The notes under the pieces are model-generated. The model was not told the DNA's origin and ran no database searches. It was given only the letters and a program-made list of their open reading frames with translations. A DNA stretch of 64,000 nt, taken from NCBI RefSeq assembly GCF_051020515.1, contig NZ_CP194857.1, positions 2,666,001 through 2,730,000 on the forward strand. The letters are read 5' to 3'. Within the stretch, counting starts at the first letter, position 1. Each line of letters starts with the position of its first letter. This stretch comes from CALKWS01 sp051020515 (GTDB lineage Bacteria > Actinomycetota > Actinomycetes > Actinomycetales > Beutenbergiaceae). Positions 49,265 through 58,653 of this stretch are shown in pieces. Both the position numbers and the translations under genes were made by a program.

Positions 49265-50449
49265 CTACGAACTCGCGGGCGCGTTGGCTTCGTCGGCGGA
49301 GTAGGAGTAGACCTCCTGGCCCTTGATGAAGACCCGCTGTGCGCGCTGCATGACATCGAGCGGATCCCCGCTCCACAGGACGATGTCGCCGTACTTGCCC
49401 TTGCTCAGCGATCCCACCTTGTCGTCGATGCCGATGACCTTGGCCGGGTTCAGCGTGATGGCACGCAGCGCGGTATCGCGGTCCAGGCCCTCCTTGATCG
49501 CGAGCGTGGCCTGGTGGACCAGGAAGTTGATCGGGACGACCGGGTGGTCGGTGATGATGGAGATCGTCACTCCGGCCCGGGCGAGTTTGGCGGGGTTGGC
49601 CAGGCTGCGCTCGCGCAACTCCACCTTCGACCTGCTGGTGAACAGCGGGCCGATGAGCACCGGCACACCGCGCTGCGCGATCTGCTGGGCCACCAGGTGC
49701 GCCTCGGTGCCATGGTCCAGGACCAGTTCGTACCCGAACTCCTCGGCCACGCGCAGCGCGGTGGCGATGTCGTCAGCGCGGTGGGCGTGCTGGCGCCACG
49801 GGATCTCCCCGGCCAGCACCGAGGCGACCGCCTCGTGGGTGAGGTTGCGTGCATCGAAGTCACCCTTGGCCGCATTGCGCTTGGCCACGTAGTTCTGCGC
49901 CTCGACGAACGCCTGCCGCAGCACCGCGGCGGTGCCCAGCCGGGTCGAGGGCATGGTCTTCTTGTCCCCGTACACCCGCTTCGGGTTCTCACCCAGCGCC
50001 GACTTCAGTCCGGCGGGAGAGCGCAGCACCATTTCATCGACCACATCGCCGTGGGTGTGGATCGCTACGCACAAACCGCCGACGACGTTGCCGGAGCCAG
50101 GATTGACGCACACCGCCGTGACACCGCCGGCCAGGGCGTCGGCGAAGCCCGTCTCCTTGGGGTTGATAGCGTCCAGTGCCCGGACCTGGGCGGTGACCGG
50201 GTCGGTCATCTCGTTGACGTCGCTACCGGCCCAGCCCTCGGCCTCCTCGTGCGTACCCAGGTGCGTGTGGGCATCAACGAAACCGGGCAGCACCCACTGT
50301 CCGGTCGCATCGACCACCTGGGCGCCCCGCGGGACCTTCGCCTTCGGCCCGATCGCGCTGATCACCCCGTCGGTGACCACCACCGTGCCATCGAAGGGCT
50401 CAGCGTCAACAGGCAGGACATGTCCGCCGGTGAAAGCAATCGTCGTCAT
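49265..50449 (-). CDS. Amidohydrolase, imidazolonepropionase-like
   Basis: 394 residues. Metal site HxH in LPGFVDAHTHLGTHEEAEGW, then AGGVTAVCVNPGSGNVVGG, CVAIHTHGDVVDEM, the His in VLDHGTEAHLVAQQI and the Asp in ISIITDHPVVPIN, with the C-terminal composite beta-sandwich KVGSLSKGKYGDIVLWSGDP. These place it in the metal-dependent amidohydrolase superfamily, close to imidazolonepropionase-related proteins. Substrate cannot be set. It follows the long GHL10 gene after a strong hairpin, so it is likely a separate unit. Confidence 0.87.
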   Translation of the reverse strand: MTTIAFTGGHVLPVDAEPFDGTVVVTDGVISAIGPKAKVPRGAQVVDATGQWVLPGFVDAHTHLGTHEEAEGWAGSDVNEMTDPVTAQVRALDAINPKETGFADALAGGVTAVCVNPGSGNVVGGLCVAIHTHGDVVDEMVLRSPAGLKSALGENPKRVYGDKKTMPSTRLGTAAVLRQAFVEAQNYVAKRNAAKGDFDARNLTHEAVASVLAGEIPWRQHAHRADDIATALRVAEEFGYELVLDHGTEAHLVAQQIAQRGVPVLIGPLFTSRSKVELRERSLANPAKLARAGVTISIITDHPVVPINFLVHQATLAIKEGLDRDTALRAITLNPAKVIGIDDKVGSLSKGKYGDIVLWSGDPLDVMQRAQRVFIKGQEVYSYSADEANAPASS

Positions 50450-50503
50450 GCTCCCACCCTGCCATGGTCGGCATGCTGGGCGTGAGTTCACCTGAGCCAC
50501 GCC

Positions 50504-50547
50504 GTGCCCGCTTCCCGGGCTTCCGCGCAAGCGCGGGAAGCGGGCAC
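50504..50547 (-). terminator. Long hairpin between the GHL10 fusion and amidohydrolase genes
   Basis: GTGCCCGCTTCCCG (50504-50517) and CGGGAAGCGGGCAC (50534-50547) are exact 14-bp inverted arms around a 16-base loop. It sits 37 bp downstream of the stop at 50584 and has no T run, the common actinobacterial terminator form. Confidence 0.65.
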
Positions 50548-50583
50548 CGGGCACGGGCCGTCAGTAACCGGGTCGTCCGGTGA

Positions 50584-53500
50584 CTATTGAAGCTGCTCGA
50601 GGATCGCCCCGGCCTGACCGGTGAGGTCATCACGAGCGGCGTCCGCGAGTGTGTCCGGCTCCTTCGGATTCTGCACGTGGCGCAGGAACCGTTCCATCGC
50701 ACGGATCGCCGGAGTCTCCCGGTCAGCGGCCAGGTGCTGCTGTGCTTGCTCCAGCGCATTCTCCAACTGGTGGGCGATCGGACCGTCCACCCCACCCGAG
50801 TCGATGTAGGCCTCCAACGAGACGGTCAACTTCTCCAGCGCGGCGGCCGGATCCGCCGGCTCCTCGGCCGGCTCCAGTTCCACACGCGCGACCTCACCGG
50901 CGACGATGGTCACCTCGGCCGGTTCGGCGCCGGTCGCGCTGACGACGTACGCGCCCGGGGCGAGGTCGACCGCGCCGAACCATCCGGAGCCGTCCGTGCG
51001 CGCTTGCGCGGACTCGCCGTCGACCGCCTCGATGGTGACGGTCACGCCGTCGATCTGCCCATCCTCGTCCGCGAGGAGGGTGCCGGACAGGTGCCCGTCG
51101 GTGGGGTTGGTCTTCCAGTCCATCTCCGGAACGTCAGCATCGGCGGCGAACACCTCCTCGCGCAGCGCCTCGGCCAACGCCTGACGCTCGGCGTCTTTGA
51201 CCGCCGAGGAGCCGGACGCGTTGGCGGTGAGTGAGGCGTTGGCGTAGGAGTAGCCCGACCAGCCATCGAAGCCGGCATCGACCGTTTGGCGCGCCTGGGC
51301 CACGGAGTCCTCGATCTCGTTGAGGTACAGCGCAGGACCATTGACCACGTGGCGCCCGGCCCGGTACTCGATCAGGGCGTCGTTCCACTCGGCGAACATA
51401 CGCGCCTGGTCATCCATCCAGTTGCGCTTGTAGTTCATCGCGGTGACCGTGTCGATGATCCCCTCATCGAGCCACGACCGGAAGTCCTGGGAAACGTTGG
51501 CGTAGGTGCGGGTGCCCTCGAAGCCGTCGTCGTGACTGACCGGACCGAAGCCGTAGGTGATGCCGTCGATGCTCAACCGAGCCAGTGGATCGATCTCATA
51601 CATCTCCAGGAACACCTTGCGCACCAGGGCCGAGACCTGATCGCGCCGCCAGTCGGAGAACTCCGCATCGTCCGGTTCGGGCACGTCGGCGCGTCCGGTG
51701 TGTTCAGCGAAGCGTGCCAAGGAGACCTCGGAGTAACCCCACTCGTTCTGGCTCTCATCCGCGCTGTGATCGGGGTAGCGAATGTAGTCGAGGTTGATTC
51801 CGTCGACGTCGTAGTTCTCCATGATCGAGGCAACGCCATCGACGAAATAGTCCACGGCGCCCGGGTGAGCCGGGTCGATCCAGGTGTTGTTCCCCACCTG
51901 CTCGGTGCCATCCACACGCTGGTTCAGCCAACGGTCCTCGCCCTCGGCCCCCGGTCCATGCAGGTTGTAGGCGTGCTCGGGCGAACTGGGTGGGGCGGCC
52001 TGGTTCCACAGCGTCGTGGCATTCACCCAGGCGTGCACCTCGATCCCCGCCGCATGGGCCTGCTCGATGACCTCCTCGAGCGGGTCGTAGGGCGCCGGGT
52101 CGATGGAGGCGTCGGTGCGCGGGAAGGCGGAGTTGTTACAGAAGCAGTCGTAGCGGCGCCCCACCTGCACGATGAGTGCGTTGGCGCCGACCTTCTCGGC
52201 GTCGGCGACGAGGTTCTGAACCTCCTCGGCGTCGTAGATGCCCGGGTTGAAGGCGTCCACCCAGTAGCCGCGGAACTGCTCGACGGGTTCGTGCACCTCC
52301 TCACCTTCGGCGTCCACGCGGGTCCAGCCCTCGACCTGCATCCGCGCCCGGTCAGCCAGGTCCCAGTCGTCGAAGATCCTCACGCCGTCGGCGGTCACCT
52401 GGATACGGTCGAAGTAGACGCCGCGCCCGGAGTAGAACTCGTCGGTGGCGTACCGCAGTCGAAGCAGGACGTGACCATCCAGGCCGGAGAGGTCGAAGCG
52501 GGCATCCCACCAGCGGCTCAGGCCGTCACCGGAGATCCAGCCCGGTGCAGAGAGCGCGTCGCCATCAGCAGTCAGGGTGCCGCTGAGCGGTTCCCATGTG
52601 TCGCCGTCGTCCGTCGACGCTTCGATATGCAGGTAGTCGGTGGGCTCGGTGTGGAACCACACGTCCAAGGCGAGTTCACCGGCACCGTCGAGACGCGCGG
52701 GCACGGTGAGGGAGTGCTCCAACTCGTCCCCGATACCGGAGTACCAGGCGGAGCCATGGGTGAAGCCGGTCATCGGGTGGGCCAGGCCGGCGGCACGAGC
52801 CACGGCTCGGCGCACCGGGTTGACGTTTCCCCAGTCCCGGCTGGGGTGGACCCGGTTGGACATCAGGATCGCCACCGTGTCGGAGTGCGGGTCGATCACC
52901 AGCGACGTTCCGGTGAAGCCAGTGTGTCCCGCGGACTCCGCGGTGGTGAGGACGTCGTGGTAGTACCAGGCTTCCAACTCCGGGCCGAGCCCGCGGTGGG
53001 CGTTGGAGGCGTGTCCGGTGTAGTCCTGCATCATGGTCTCGATGGTGGCGGGCTCGAGGATCCGGGCGCCGTCGTAACTGCCACCGTTGAGGAGCATCTG
53101 GGCGAAGACGGCCACGTCGTCCACAGTCGCGAACGTGCCGGCGTGGCCGGCGACTCCACCGAGGGACCAGGCGTTCTCGTCGTGCACCTCACCGTGGACC
53201 AGTCCGCGTTCGGCGAGCGGCTGGTACTCGGTGGCGGCGATCCGATCGAGAAGTTCGGCCGGGGGGTTGTACGTCGTGTCGGCCATCTGCAGCGGGCCGG
53301 TGATGCGAGCCTCGACGTACTCATCCAGTGCCAGGCCCGAGACCTCCTCGACGATCTTGCCGAGCACGATCAGACCGAGATCGCTGTAGCGGTACTCCTC
53401 ACCGGGTTCGCTCAGGGGGGCGATCCCGTAGACCGCCGCCAGGCGCGAGTCGATGTCGTCGTAAGCCGAGTACAGGTTGATCCACGAGGGCAGTCCACCG

Positions 53501-54042
53501 GTATGGGTGAGCAGATGCTCGAGGGTGACGTCCTCCTTGTCCTCAGCGGCGAAAGCCGGAATGTAGGCGGCTGCGGGATCCTCGAGGTCGATCTCGTCCT
53601 GCTCGACCAGCTGCATCACCGCGACCGCGGTGAACAGTTTGGAGAGGGAGGCCAGGTCGAAGATCGTGTCGGTCGACATCTCGATCTGCTCCTCGGCGGG
53701 CAACTCGGTGTCGGGGTCGGCCCAGCGCACCGAGTGGCCAACGGCGGTACGTTCGGCGATGACCCCATTCGCCGCGACGAGGGCGACAGCGCCCGGGTAG
53801 AGCGGGGTCGGGTCGGCCGTGAGCCCGTCGTGGAGGGCCGGTTCGATGGCCGCGAGCCGGCTGGCGATGAGCCCGGCTTCCTCCGGCGTGCCGTCTCGCA
53901 GTAGGTGGTGAGGCGCGTTCGAGCGGTCCCACCCTCGTTCACGTTCGGCGAGGGGGAGAATATCTCCCGCTGCCGGCGTTGCCATTGCCGCACCTGTCAG
54001 ACCCACCGCCAGTGTGGCCGCGACCGCGAGTACCTTGCGCAT
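50584..54042 (-). CDS. Secreted beta-lactamase-like / GHL10 glycosidase fusion with FIMAH-like tail
   Basis: 1152 residues. Signal peptide MRKVLAVAATLAVGLTGAAM. Residues about 50-430 form a class C serine hydrolase: nucleophile in FDLASLSKLFTAVAVM, Tyr-Ser-Asp in EYRYSDLGLIVLGKIVEEVS and HTGFTGTSLVID near the end. Residues about 440-600 look like a MAM or immune-inhibitor-type beta-sandwich (LDVWFHTEPTDYLHIEASTD). Residues about 610-960 match glycosyl-hydrolase-like family 10: QFRGYWVDAFNPGIYDAEEV, GIEVHAWVNATTLWN, NNTWIDPAHPGAVDYFVDGV and VDGINLDYIRYPDHS. Then a CnaB-like module (GTLLADEDGQIDGVTVTIEA) and a C-terminal helical FIMAH-like module (LEKLTVSLEAYIDSGGVDGP, FLRHVQNPKEPDTLADAARD). 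The parts together suggest a cell-wall or glycan-degrading enzyme with two catalytic units. Domain calls are from motif reading. Confidence 0.85.
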   Translation of the reverse strand: MRKVLAVAATLAVGLTGAAMATPAAGDILPLAERERGWDRSNAPHHLLRDGTPEEAGLIASRLAAIEPALHDGLTADPTPLYPGAVALVAANGVIAERTAVGHSVRWADPDTELPAEEQIEMSTDTIFDLASLSKLFTAVAVMQLVEQDEIDLEDPAAAYIPAFAAEDKEDVTLEHLLTHTGGLPSWINLYSAYDDIDSRLAAVYGIAPLSEPGEEYRYSDLGLIVLGKIVEEVSGLALDEYVEARITGPLQMADTTYNPPAELLDRIAATEYQPLAERGLVHGEVHDENAWSLGGVAGHAGTFATVDDVAVFAQMLLNGGSYDGARILEPATIETMMQDYTGHASNAHRGLGPELEAWYYHDVLTTAESAGHTGFTGTSLVIDPHSDTVAILMSNRVHPSRDWGNVNPVRRAVARAAGLAHPMTGFTHGSAWYSGIGDELEHSLTVPARLDGAGELALDVWFHTEPTDYLHIEASTDDGDTWEPLSGTLTADGDALSAPGWISGDGLSRWWDARFDLSGLDGHVLLRLRYATDEFYSGRGVYFDRIQVTADGVRIFDDWDLADRARMQVEGWTRVDAEGEEVHEPVEQFRGYWVDAFNPGIYDAEEVQNLVADAEKVGANALIVQVGRRYDCFCNNSAFPRTDASIDPAPYDPLEEVIEQAHAAGIEVHAWVNATTLWNQAAPPSSPEHAYNLHGPGAEGEDRWLNQRVDGTEQVGNNTWIDPAHPGAVDYFVDGVASIMENYDVDGINLDYIRYPDHSADESQNEWGYSEVSLARFAEHTGRADVPEPDDAEFSDWRRDQVSALVRKVFLEMYEIDPLARLSIDGITYGFGPVSHDDGFEGTRTYANVSQDFRSWLDEGIIDTVTAMNYKRNWMDDQARMFAEWNDALIEYRAGRHVVNGPALYLNEIEDSVAQARQTVDAGFDGWSGYSYANASLTANASGSSAVKDAERQALAEALREEVFAADADVPEMDWKTNPTDGHLSGTLLADEDGQIDGVTVTIEAVDGESAQARTDGSGWFGAVDLAPGAYVVSATGAEPAEVTIVAGEVARVELEPAEEPADPAAALEKLTVSLEAYIDSGGVDGPIAHQLENALEQAQQHLAADRETPAIRAMERFLRHVQNPKEPDTLADAARDDLTGQAGAILEQLQ

Positions 54043-54300
54043 GCCCTACCTCCCGTTGGCACCGGCGTCCCTGCCGGCCGACAGCCACTGTGGCGCAGGT
54101 CACCGAGGCTGTCAAGGAGTTACATTCATGCTACGAGTGGCGGAATGGAGTTACCTACCGACCGTTCCGAGGGCTCGCAAGGCCCATGATCGTGAGCAGC
54201 CAAGGTGCTGGTCCGTCACACCTGAGGGGCTCGGTCAAGGCCTCGGCTGGGCCGGTGAACGTGCTCTGAGCGCGCGCCATGGCTCGACACGCAGCAGCGG
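54043..54300. other. Non-coding interval
   Basis: 258 bp upstream of the fusion gene and downstream of the DUF4342 gene. It must carry the promoter of the long leftward gene, but no clear -35/-10 pair or repeat was recognised. Confidence 0.4.
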
Positions 54301-54663
54301 CTACTGCTCCAGGACGGGCGGCCCGTTGCCTGCCGTCGAGTCTTCGTTGCCGCCCGCGTCGTCGTCGGGGTCTTCTCTTTCGACACCGATCGTCGCGGAG
54401 GTCAGTAGCGCCGCAATGGCCCCGACCGCCACCAGAATGGGCGCGAACGCCGCGGTCACGGCGGTGATGGCCACGCCTACCGTCAGGGGGATCTCCAGCA
54501 GGGTGCGCCCCTCGGGGTTCTTGATGAACACCCGCCGGACGTTGCCTTCGGCGACGAGTTTCTTCACCTGGTCGAGAAGTTCGTTCCCGGAGACGGTGAA
54601 CTCCTCGTACCAGGTCTTCTTGGCCTTGGCCGAGTCGTCCTTGGATTCGTGTGTGTCAGCCAT
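54301..54663 (-). CDS. DUF4342 small membrane-associated protein
   Basis: 120 residues. The middle TWYEEFTVSGNELLDQVKKL with VAEGNVRRVFIKNPEGRTLL is the DUF4342 signature (amphipathic helix then a short strand), followed by EIPLTVGVAITAVTAAFAPI, a hydrophobic hairpin. The acidic tail is not conserved. Function unknown; the domain occurs in many actinobacterial and firmicute small proteins. ATG 54663. Confidence 0.82.
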   Translation of the reverse strand: MADTHESKDDSAKAKKTWYEEFTVSGNELLDQVKKLVAEGNVRRVFIKNPEGRTLLEIPLTVGVAITAVTAAFAPILVAVGAIAALLTSATIGVEREDPDDDAGGNEDSTAGNGPPVLEQ

Positions 54664-54914
54664 GTGTGGTCTCCTCCTGAGGTGAGCGGTGGTCCGGTGG
54701 CCGTATTCGGCTCGGCCCCTCTCCGTCGTCGTCATTGTCCTGCATCGGCACCCGCACGTATAGTGGATAACCCCCGGGTGCGACGACGGCCGGGGTGCGA
54801 GGATGGGCCCATGGCAACGAGGCTGGGGGAGAGTCCCTGTGGCATGGTCTTCGGCTGCCGGGTGGGCATCCATGAAGCGTGTCGTTCCGCCGGATCCGAG
54901 ATGGCGGTAGCGCG

Positions 54915-55979
54915 GTGCGGGTGACCTGGGCGCAGGCGTTGGCCTGGCGAATGGCTCGGCAGCTGCTCGCGCCGGCGGGTCGGCTTCGGGCCGACGAGGT
55001 CGTGGGCCGGTTGGGTGCCATCCCGGCCTGGTCCGGTAACCCTGGGTACGCGGTGTGGGTGCGCCAGACCGAACCGGAACCGGACGAACTCGATCAGGTC
55101 CTCGCCCAGGGCCGTGTGGTCAAGGTGTTCGCGTTCCGAGGCGGCACCTACCTGATGACCCCCGCGAGCGCGGCCGTCTACCTGGCGCTGCGATCCTCGA
55201 GCCGGATGTGGGAGCGCCGGAGCTGGCGCGACCACTACCGGGTGGAGCCGGGGGAGTGGCCGGCGCTTCGGGCAGCGGTCCGCGAGACCCTGGCTGATGG
55301 GCCGCTGACACCGGATGAAGTCGCCGCGGAGGTCACCACGAGCGCTAGGTTCGCCCACCTCGGACCGGCACTCTCGGCCGCGAACACCTTCCTCAAGCCC
55401 TTCTTCTGGCAGGGCGACGTGTGTTTCGGCCCCACCAGGAACGGGCAGGCCACCCTTCAGGCGCTCGCACAGAACCGGTACTGGCCGGGTCTTCCGGAAC
55501 TGCAGGAGGCGGGAAGGCAGGCGGTCTTCGCCTACCTGTCCGCCTACGGCCCGACGACGCCCGAGCGGGTGCACTACTGGCTCGGGGAGGGGCTTGGCAC
55601 CGGCCGTCAGCGCATCGCGGGGTGGCTCGCCGGCTTGGGTGAGCAACTCACCGAGATCGAGGTGGAGGGTGAGCCCGCGCTGGTGCACCCCGACCACGTG
55701 GAGGACCTGATGGCCGCCAGCCCTACCAGCGCGGTGCGCTTCCTCACCGGTCACGACCAGTGGGTGCTCGGCACTGGCACAGCCGACGTCCACGTGGTCC
55801 CGCCCGAACACCGGCCCGCCGTCAGCCGCGGAGCGAACCTGGTGATCACCGGTGGTGTGGTCTGCGGGACCTGGCGGCTCGCCGGTGATGGGCCCGCGGT
55901 GTCCTGGTTCGACGGGGCGGACCGATCACCCCCGGAACTGGCCGAACAGTCGCTGCGGGTGCGGGAACTCCTCGGCTAG
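54915..55979 (+). CDS. Winged-helix DNA-binding domain protein (HTH_42, YcaQ-like)
   Basis: 354 residues from GTG 54915 (GTG 54921 also possible). Sequence runs ALAWRMARQLLAPAGRLRAD, YAVWVRQTEPEPDELDQVLA, VVKVFAFRGGTYLMTPASAA, SSRMWERRSWRDHYRVEPGE, QAVFAYLSAYGPTTPERVHY and VRFLTGHDQWVLGTGTADVH with a closing VVCGTWRLAGDG. This is the HTH_42 (DUF1006) family, related to AlkX/YcaQ DNA glycosylases that act on interstrand crosslinks. Catalytic residues of the crosslink glycosylases (QxQ/QxD) are not evident, so glycosylase activity is doubtful. Confidence 0.77.
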   Translation: MRVTWAQALAWRMARQLLAPAGRLRADEVVGRLGAIPAWSGNPGYAVWVRQTEPEPDELDQVLAQGRVVKVFAFRGGTYLMTPASAAVYLALRSSSRMWERRSWRDHYRVEPGEWPALRAAVRETLADGPLTPDEVAAEVTTSARFAHLGPALSAANTFLKPFFWQGDVCFGPTRNGQATLQALAQNRYWPGLPELQEAGRQAVFAYLSAYGPTTPERVHYWLGEGLGTGRQRIAGWLAGLGEQLTEIEVEGEPALVHPDHVEDLMAASPTSAVRFLTGHDQWVLGTGTADVHVVPPEHRPAVSRGANLVITGGVVCGTWRLAGDGPAVSWFDGADRSPPELAEQSLRVRELLG

Positions 55980-56002
55980 ACCCCGCGCGGTGGGCGGCGC
56001 CG

Positions 56003-56507
56003 TTATTGGGCCTTGGTGCCGACATCGGTGATCCCCTGGCCGAGCAGTTCCAGGGCCCTGCGGGTGGTGGCGTCCAGGATCTCCTCGGCGTCGCCGTCGA
56101 AGTGATGCTGCTCGCAGGTGGTGCCCTCCGGGGTGTGTACGGCGATGAACACCGTCCCGACCGGCTCACCCTCCTGCGTCGTCGGGCCCGCCGACACCGG
56201 TCACGCCCACGGCACAGTCTGCCCCCAGCCGCTGCGCCGCCCCCTCGGCCATCGCGGTGGCGCACTGCTCGGAGATCACCGGGCCGGGCGGGACGCCCAG
56301 AGCACGCTGCTTCGCCTCGACCGTGTAGGCGACCACACCACCGGCGAACCAGTCACCGGCATCGGGTGCGGCGCCCAGGTGGACGGCCACTTGCCCGCTG
56401 GTCAGGGACTCGGCGGTGGCAACGAGCGCGCCACGGGCAAGGGCTGCCTTGCCGACGCGCTCAGCGAGTTCCTCGAAGTCGGCTCGGAGTTGTTCAGAGG
56501 CGGACAT
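56003..56507 (-). CDS. CinA-family nicotinamide-nucleotide amidohydrolase, frameshift near 56190
   Basis: Starting at ATG 56507: AALARGALVATAESLTSGQV (nucleophile Ser in AESLT), DWFAGGVVAYTVEAKQRALG, VISEQCATAMAEGAAQRLGA and VGVTGVGGPDDAGG, where the frame stops. The other frame continues AGPTTQEGEPVGTVFIAVHT and AEEILDATTRRALELLGQGI. The joined GVTGVGGPTTQEGEPVGTV is the CinA C-terminal consensus. About 168 residues if repaired; it deamidates NMN to NaMN (PncC role). A single extra G near 56190 explains the break. Confidence 0.85.
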
Positions 56508-56635
56508 GGACGCATCCTCGCAGGGGATCGTGCCTGCGGCATCTGCATCACTGCGCCGGGGCGGCCCGTTCTGGTGCGCCCGCCCGGCGGAGGCGATGGC
56601 GGCTGATGACGGGGGTGCCCGGCCCGCCGGCGCGG

Positions 56636-56854
56636 TCAGGTCGCGCGGTAGTCCAGGCCCTCGGCCGCCAGGGCCTCGCCAAGGATGGCGATCGCCTTGG
56701 GGCCCACGCCGTGGATGGCCAGCAGTTCCTTCCGGGAGTGCTGAGCCACCCGTGCCAGGCTCGTGATGCCGTTGCCCGCGAGTTCGCGGGCAGCGGTCTT
56801 GCCGATCGCGTCCGGTAGGTCCCCCACCGGTCGGATATCGGGTGTGTCAGCCAT
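56636..56854 (-). CDS. Small helix-hairpin-helix protein
   Basis: 72 residues: DIRPVGDLPDAIGKTAAREL, AGNGITSLARVAQHSRKELL and AIHGVGPKAIAILGEALAAE. The IHGVGPKAIAIL segment is a canonical HhH DNA-contact motif, and the whole resembles the HhH of RNA polymerase alpha CTD and small actinobacterial DNA-binding proteins. A role in DNA binding is inferred. It stands 43 bp after the DinB-like gene. Confidence 0.75.
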   Translation of the reverse strand: MADTPDIRPVGDLPDAIGKTAARELAGNGITSLARVAQHSRKELLAIHGVGPKAIAILGEALAAEGLDYRAT

Positions 56855-56897
56855 CGCGACTCCTTCCCTGCCGGCCGTTTCCAGGCCGGCCGTCGAT

Positions 56898-57512
56898 TCA
56901 CTTGCCAGGAGAAACTCCGACCGGTGAGTTCCCGCTCACGGCGCTCCAACCCTGTGGCGGGTCCTCGCCGACCCGACCGTCGACGGCCTCCCGGAGGAGA
57001 TCCGCGTGGCCGGTGTGCCGCCCGTACTCCTCCACCAGGTCGTACAGCAGCCGGCGCAGGCTCACCTCCAACCCCTCGTCGGCGCCCAGGGCAACCCGCT
57101 GGTCCAGGCCCTGTTGCTCCAGAGCGGCCTGCAGGCGCTGGTCGGATCGGCGTACCGCCTCGTCCCACACGCCGTACAACTCCGCGGGCTCCATCCCATC
57201 GGTGCTGAACATGTAGTCGTGCGGACTTCCGTCGAAGTCGACCATGCCGGCCCACGGCGGCCCGTAGGCCGCACCGGACAGGGCCATCCCGAACTTCTCA
57301 TCCTCGGCACACGCCAGATGTTTGAGCAGATTACCCAGGGTCAGCGCGGAGGCGCCCACAGTGTGGGACAGGCCCTCGGCGTCCAGGTCGTCGGTCTTCC
57401 AGCGGAAGGTGGTGCGCAGCCGGTTCAGGGCACCGAGCAGGTGCTCCACCTCCGAGCTGGCCAGCGGCGGTTCCCACGGCGCCTGCGCCGCTGCCTCGGT
57501 TGCCTCAGCCAT
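56898..57512 (-). CDS. DinB/DUF664 family protein
   Basis: 204 residues from ATG 57512. EVEHLLGALNRLRTTFRWKT, TLGNLLKHLACAEDEKFG, WAGMVDFDG and LRRLLYDLVEEYGRHTGHAD match the DinB four-helix fold of the DUF664 type. The metal-binding His residues appear as KHLACAEDEK and EEYGRHTGHADLLRE. Related proteins include mycothiol- or bacillithiol-dependent S-transferases, so a mycothiol-linked role is possible in this organism, as inference. Confidence 0.83.
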   Translation of the reverse strand: MAEATEAAAQAPWEPPLASSEVEHLLGALNRLRTTFRWKTDDLDAEGLSHTVGASALTLGNLLKHLACAEDEKFGMALSGAAYGPPWAGMVDFDGSPHDYMFSTDGMEPAELYGVWDEAVRRSDQRLQAALEQQGLDQRVALGADEGLEVSLRRLLYDLVEEYGRHTGHADLLREAVDGRVGEDPPQGWSAVSGNSPVGVSPGK

Positions 57513-57790
57513 GCACGCACTCCCATCTCTGGTGCGGCAGCCGTCTCTGGTGCGTCCGCCGCACCCGATGTGGCCCGGCCAGCCGCCTGGTGGTGTCCAC
57601 ATTGTGCCGTTCGGAAGGATCCGGCGGTAGATCTTCGGGTGGTAGATCCGAGCGGTACCTCATGAGGCCCTGACCGAACTCTCATCGGAAAAACTTCGGC
57701 CGAGGTGCATCCAAACGGGGGTCATCGCCAGAAAGTACCGGTGCGAACACCCACCGGCCCACCCGGGCCACATCCGATGGAGGAAACATC

Positions 57791-58617
57791 ATGCACATGC
57801 GTCGCACCGCGCTGGCCGGATTGGCCGGCCTCACGGCAGTCACACTCGCCGCGGCACCCGCTTTCGCCGACACCACCGAACCCGGCGCCGCACTCTCTGT
57901 TCTGCACGGTGTGCCGGACATGGTCGTCGACGTCTACGTCGATGGTGAACTCACCCTGGACGACTTCGAACCCGGTGACCTCGCCGGCCCGCTCGAACTG
58001 CCTGCCGGCACCTACTCGGTGGCGATCACCGCGGCAGACGCCGACGACGACAGTGAGCCGGCCCTCGGGCCGGTGGACCTGAGTCTGGACGGTGGGATGA
58101 ACTACACCGCGGTGGCCCACCTGGACGCCGACGGTGGGCCGACCGCCACCCTGTTCACCAACGACACCTCTGAAACGGGGCAGGCGAAGGGCGCCTGACA
58201 GTGCGGCACACCGCAGCCGCTCCGGCCGTCGACATCCTGGCCGGAGACGAGGCTGTCATCACCGACCTGGTCAACCCCGACGAGGCCAGCCTCGATCTGC
58301 CCGCCGGGACCGTGCCGGCGGCAGTGGCCGCAGCCGGCACCACCGACCCGGTGCTGGGCCCGGCCGACGTCACGGTCGGTGAGGGGTCACTCACGATCGT
58401 CTATGCGTGGGGCAGCCTGGAAGAGGACACTCTCGACCTGGCGGTCCAGACGGTCGATGGACTGCACTCGGCCCCGGGTGGTGTCCCCACCGGTCAGATC
58501 CCGGTCGAGGAAGCGGGCATGGCGCCGCTGGCTTGGGTCGTGATCACCCTCGGTGCGGGCCTCCTGGCCATCCTCGGATTGCGCGGCCGCAGCCAGGGCG
58601 CACACGCAACCAACTGA
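57791..58617 (+). CDS. DUF4397 surface protein, frameshift near 58178
   Basis: Signal peptide ALAGLAGLTAVTLAAAPAFA is followed by a first DUF4397 domain (AALSVLHGVPDMVVDVYVDG, LELPAGTYSVAITAADA). At about 58178 the frame leads to TGA 58196; one base off it reads GEGRLTVRHTAAAPAVDILA, LVNPDEASLDLPAGTVPAAV and a second repeat ending DLAVQTVDGLHSAPGGVPTG. The C-terminus has a transmembrane helix (LAWVVITLGAGLLAILGLRG) and basic tail. About 275 residues if repaired. No clear LPxTG motif was seen, though a sortase gene is 36 bp downstream. GAGGAAA upstream of ATG 57791 is the ribosome site. Confidence 0.83.
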
Positions 58618-58653
58618 CGAGCAAGCCCGGACGGGGCGGGAGTAGGAGTCCGA

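Noticed and set aside
51286..53904. 872-codon open frame antisense to the GHL10 fusion
   Set aside because: Pure GC-skew shadow of a well-supported gene; no recognisable domain.
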